DNA of 64,000 nucleotides from Paenibacillus sp. FSL K6-1096 (GTDB taxonomy: Bacteria > Bacillota > Bacilli > Paenibacillales > Paenibacillaceae): positions 6,386,001-6,450,000 of the forward strand of contig NZ_CP150274.1 of the NCBI RefSeq assembly GCF_037977055.1. The letters run 5' to 3'. Positions within the stretch are counted from its first letter, which is position 1. Each line of letters opens with the position of its first letter. The position numbers and the translations under genes are program-made. The notes under the pieces are model-generated. The model ran no database searches. It had not been told where the DNA came from and was given only the letters and a program-made list of their open reading frames with translations. Positions 63,069 through 64,000 of this stretch are shown piece after piece.

Positions 63069-64000
63069 ATGAAGAAGTTCGGGAAAATGGGGGCAGCGCT
63101 GCTGCTGACCCTGTCCATGACCATGCTTGGCGCTTGCGGCAACAGCAATGGCGGGAATACGGCGGCGAATGCGGGGAAAAACGGAAATGCAGCCACGGAA
63201 GCCCCGGCGGCGGATAACGGAGGCAAGACGGCGGGCAAAAGCATAACGCTCGGATTCTCCCAGGTCGGTGCGGAGAGCGGCTGGCGCAGCGCGAATACGA
63301 AGTCGATTCAGGATTCTGCCAAGGAGGCAGGCTATACGCTGAAGTTCTCCGATGCGCAGCAGAAGCAGGAGAATCAGATCAAGGCGCTGCGTTCGTTCAT
63401 CCAGCAGAAGGTGGATGTCATCTCGTTCTCGCCGGTGGTGGAATCAGGCTGGGATACGGTGCTGAAGGAGGCAAAGGCTGCCGGTATACCCGTGGTGCTG
63501 ACAGACCGGGCGGTAGACTCCAAGGACACCTCGCTGTATGTCACGTTCCTGGGCTCTGACTTCGTAGAGGAAGGCCGCAAGGCGGGGCAATGGCTGACCG
63601 AGCAATATAAGGATGCTGCCGAGGACGTTAATATTGTGGAGCTGCAGGGAACTACTGGCTCTGCACCGGCCAATGACCGGATGGCAGGCTTCGCCGAGGT
63701 GATTAAGGGCAATCCCCATCTGAAGATCATCGCTTCGCAGACGGGCGACTTCACCCGGGCCAAGGGCAAGGAGGTTATGCAGGCCTTCCTGAAGGCCAAC
63801 AAGGATATTGATGTGCTGTATGCCCATAACGATGACATGGCGCTTGGAGCCATTCAGGCGATTGAAGCCGCGGGACTCAAGCCCGGTCAGGATATCAAGA
63901 TTATCTCGGTCGATGCGGTGAAGGACGGAATGCAGGCCGCCAGTGAGGGCAAAATCAACTTCATCGTCGAATGCAACCCGCTGCTCGGCCCGCAGCTCAT
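63069..64000 (+). CDS. YtfQ-like sugar-binding lipoprotein (3' truncated)
   Basis: The first 310 residues of a receptor cut by the window end, with GGGGGAGG upstream. The lipobox LGAC gives Cys23, followed by an Asn/Gly/Ala-rich linker (to about 57). The body closely resembles E. coli YtfQ (galactofuranose receptor): GFSQVGAESGWRSANTKS (about 61), QQKQENQIKALRSFI (about 98), VELQGTTGSAPANDR (about 190), SQTGDFTRAKGKEVM (about 222) and YAHNDDMALGAIQAIEAAGL (about 250). In the family the next genes encode an ATPase and permeases; those would lie beyond the window. The ligand could be a pentose or a furanose sugar. Confidence 0.92.
   Translation, partial: MKKFGKMGAALLLTLSMTMLGACGNSNGGNTAANAGKNGNAATEAPAADNGGKTAGKSITLGFSQVGAESGWRSANTKSIQDSAKEAGYTLKFSDAQQKQENQIKALRSFIQQKVDVISFSPVVESGWDTVLKEAKAAGIPVVLTDRAVDSKDTSLYVTFLGSDFVEEGRKAGQWLTEQYKDAAEDVNIVELQGTTGSAPANDRMAGFAEVIKGNPHLKIIASQTGDFTRAKGKEVMQAFLKANKDIDVLYAHNDDMALGAIQAIEAAGLKPGQDIKIISVDAVKDGMQAASEGKINFIVECNPLLGPQL

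Overview
The window looks like chromosome of a Paenibacillus-type Firmicute, inferred from content alone. It is moderately GC-rich, with AGGAGG-type ribosome sites and frequent GTG/TTG starts. It carries four YesM-type sensor kinase / YesN-type AraC response regulator pairs, CUT1 sugar importers without their own ATPases, CcpA (cre)-like sites, and giant glycosidases anchored by S-layer homology (SLH) domains. Almost everything serves plant polysaccharide sensing, breakdown and uptake.

Layout. (1) 1-14705: one long operon. It encodes two ABC permease pairs around an unusual block (NHL/TPR membrane protein, YIP1-like membrane protein, DUF5696-like lipoprotein), then a GH10 xylanase lipoprotein, a solute-binding lipoprotein and a YesM/YesN pair. 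(2) 14821-20091: a secreted GH5-type glycosidase with a ricin-type lectin domain; a 51-bp tandem repeat array split by an IS256-family element; a GH27 alpha-galactosidase with a small CxxC protein. (3) 20149-21988: a divergent TetR regulator and aldo/keto reductase. (4) 22089-27332: a 1747-residue SLH surface protein with LamG, glycosidase-like and CBM-like parts. (5) 27821-35935: YesM/YesN, solute-binding protein, two permeases and a second solute-binding protein. (6) 36404-44988: divergent RR/HK and importer genes ending in a GH2 beta-glucuronidase. (7) 45003-49134: a second tandem array (52-bp period), a GNAT acetyltransferase, an AraC regulator and a GH30 subfamily 8-like glucuronoxylanase. 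(8) 49416-55166: a 1916-residue GH30-like SLH protein. (9) 55167-58427: repeat-rich DNA with an IS3-family and an IS4-family element. (10) 58428-64000: HK, RR and a sugar-binding lipoprotein in an apparent three-component sensor, divergent from a YtfQ-like sugar-binding protein cut by the window end.

How it works together. Surface and secreted enzymes (GH10, GH30, GH5, GH27, SLH proteins) would cut xylan and related polymers. Lipoprotein receptors and permeases import the oligosaccharides, presumably powered by a shared MsmX-type ATPase encoded elsewhere. Cytoplasmic enzymes such as beta-glucuronidase finish degradation. Each kinase/regulator pair probably induces its neighbouring importer, and cre-like sites suggest glucose repression.

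The most unusual content is non-coding. Two hairpin arrays with periods of 51 and 52 bp lie 28 kb apart. Three dispersed elements each hold four copies of a 19-bp motif in a forward-forward-reverse-reverse layout, with a 51-bp spacing inside the pairs. All three insertion sequences in the window sit inside these repeats, and removing each IS plus one target-site copy restores the repeat. A second notable signal is a bipartite site with 21-bp phasing, found three times around the second YesM/YesN module. No tRNA, rRNA or CRISPR array was seen.
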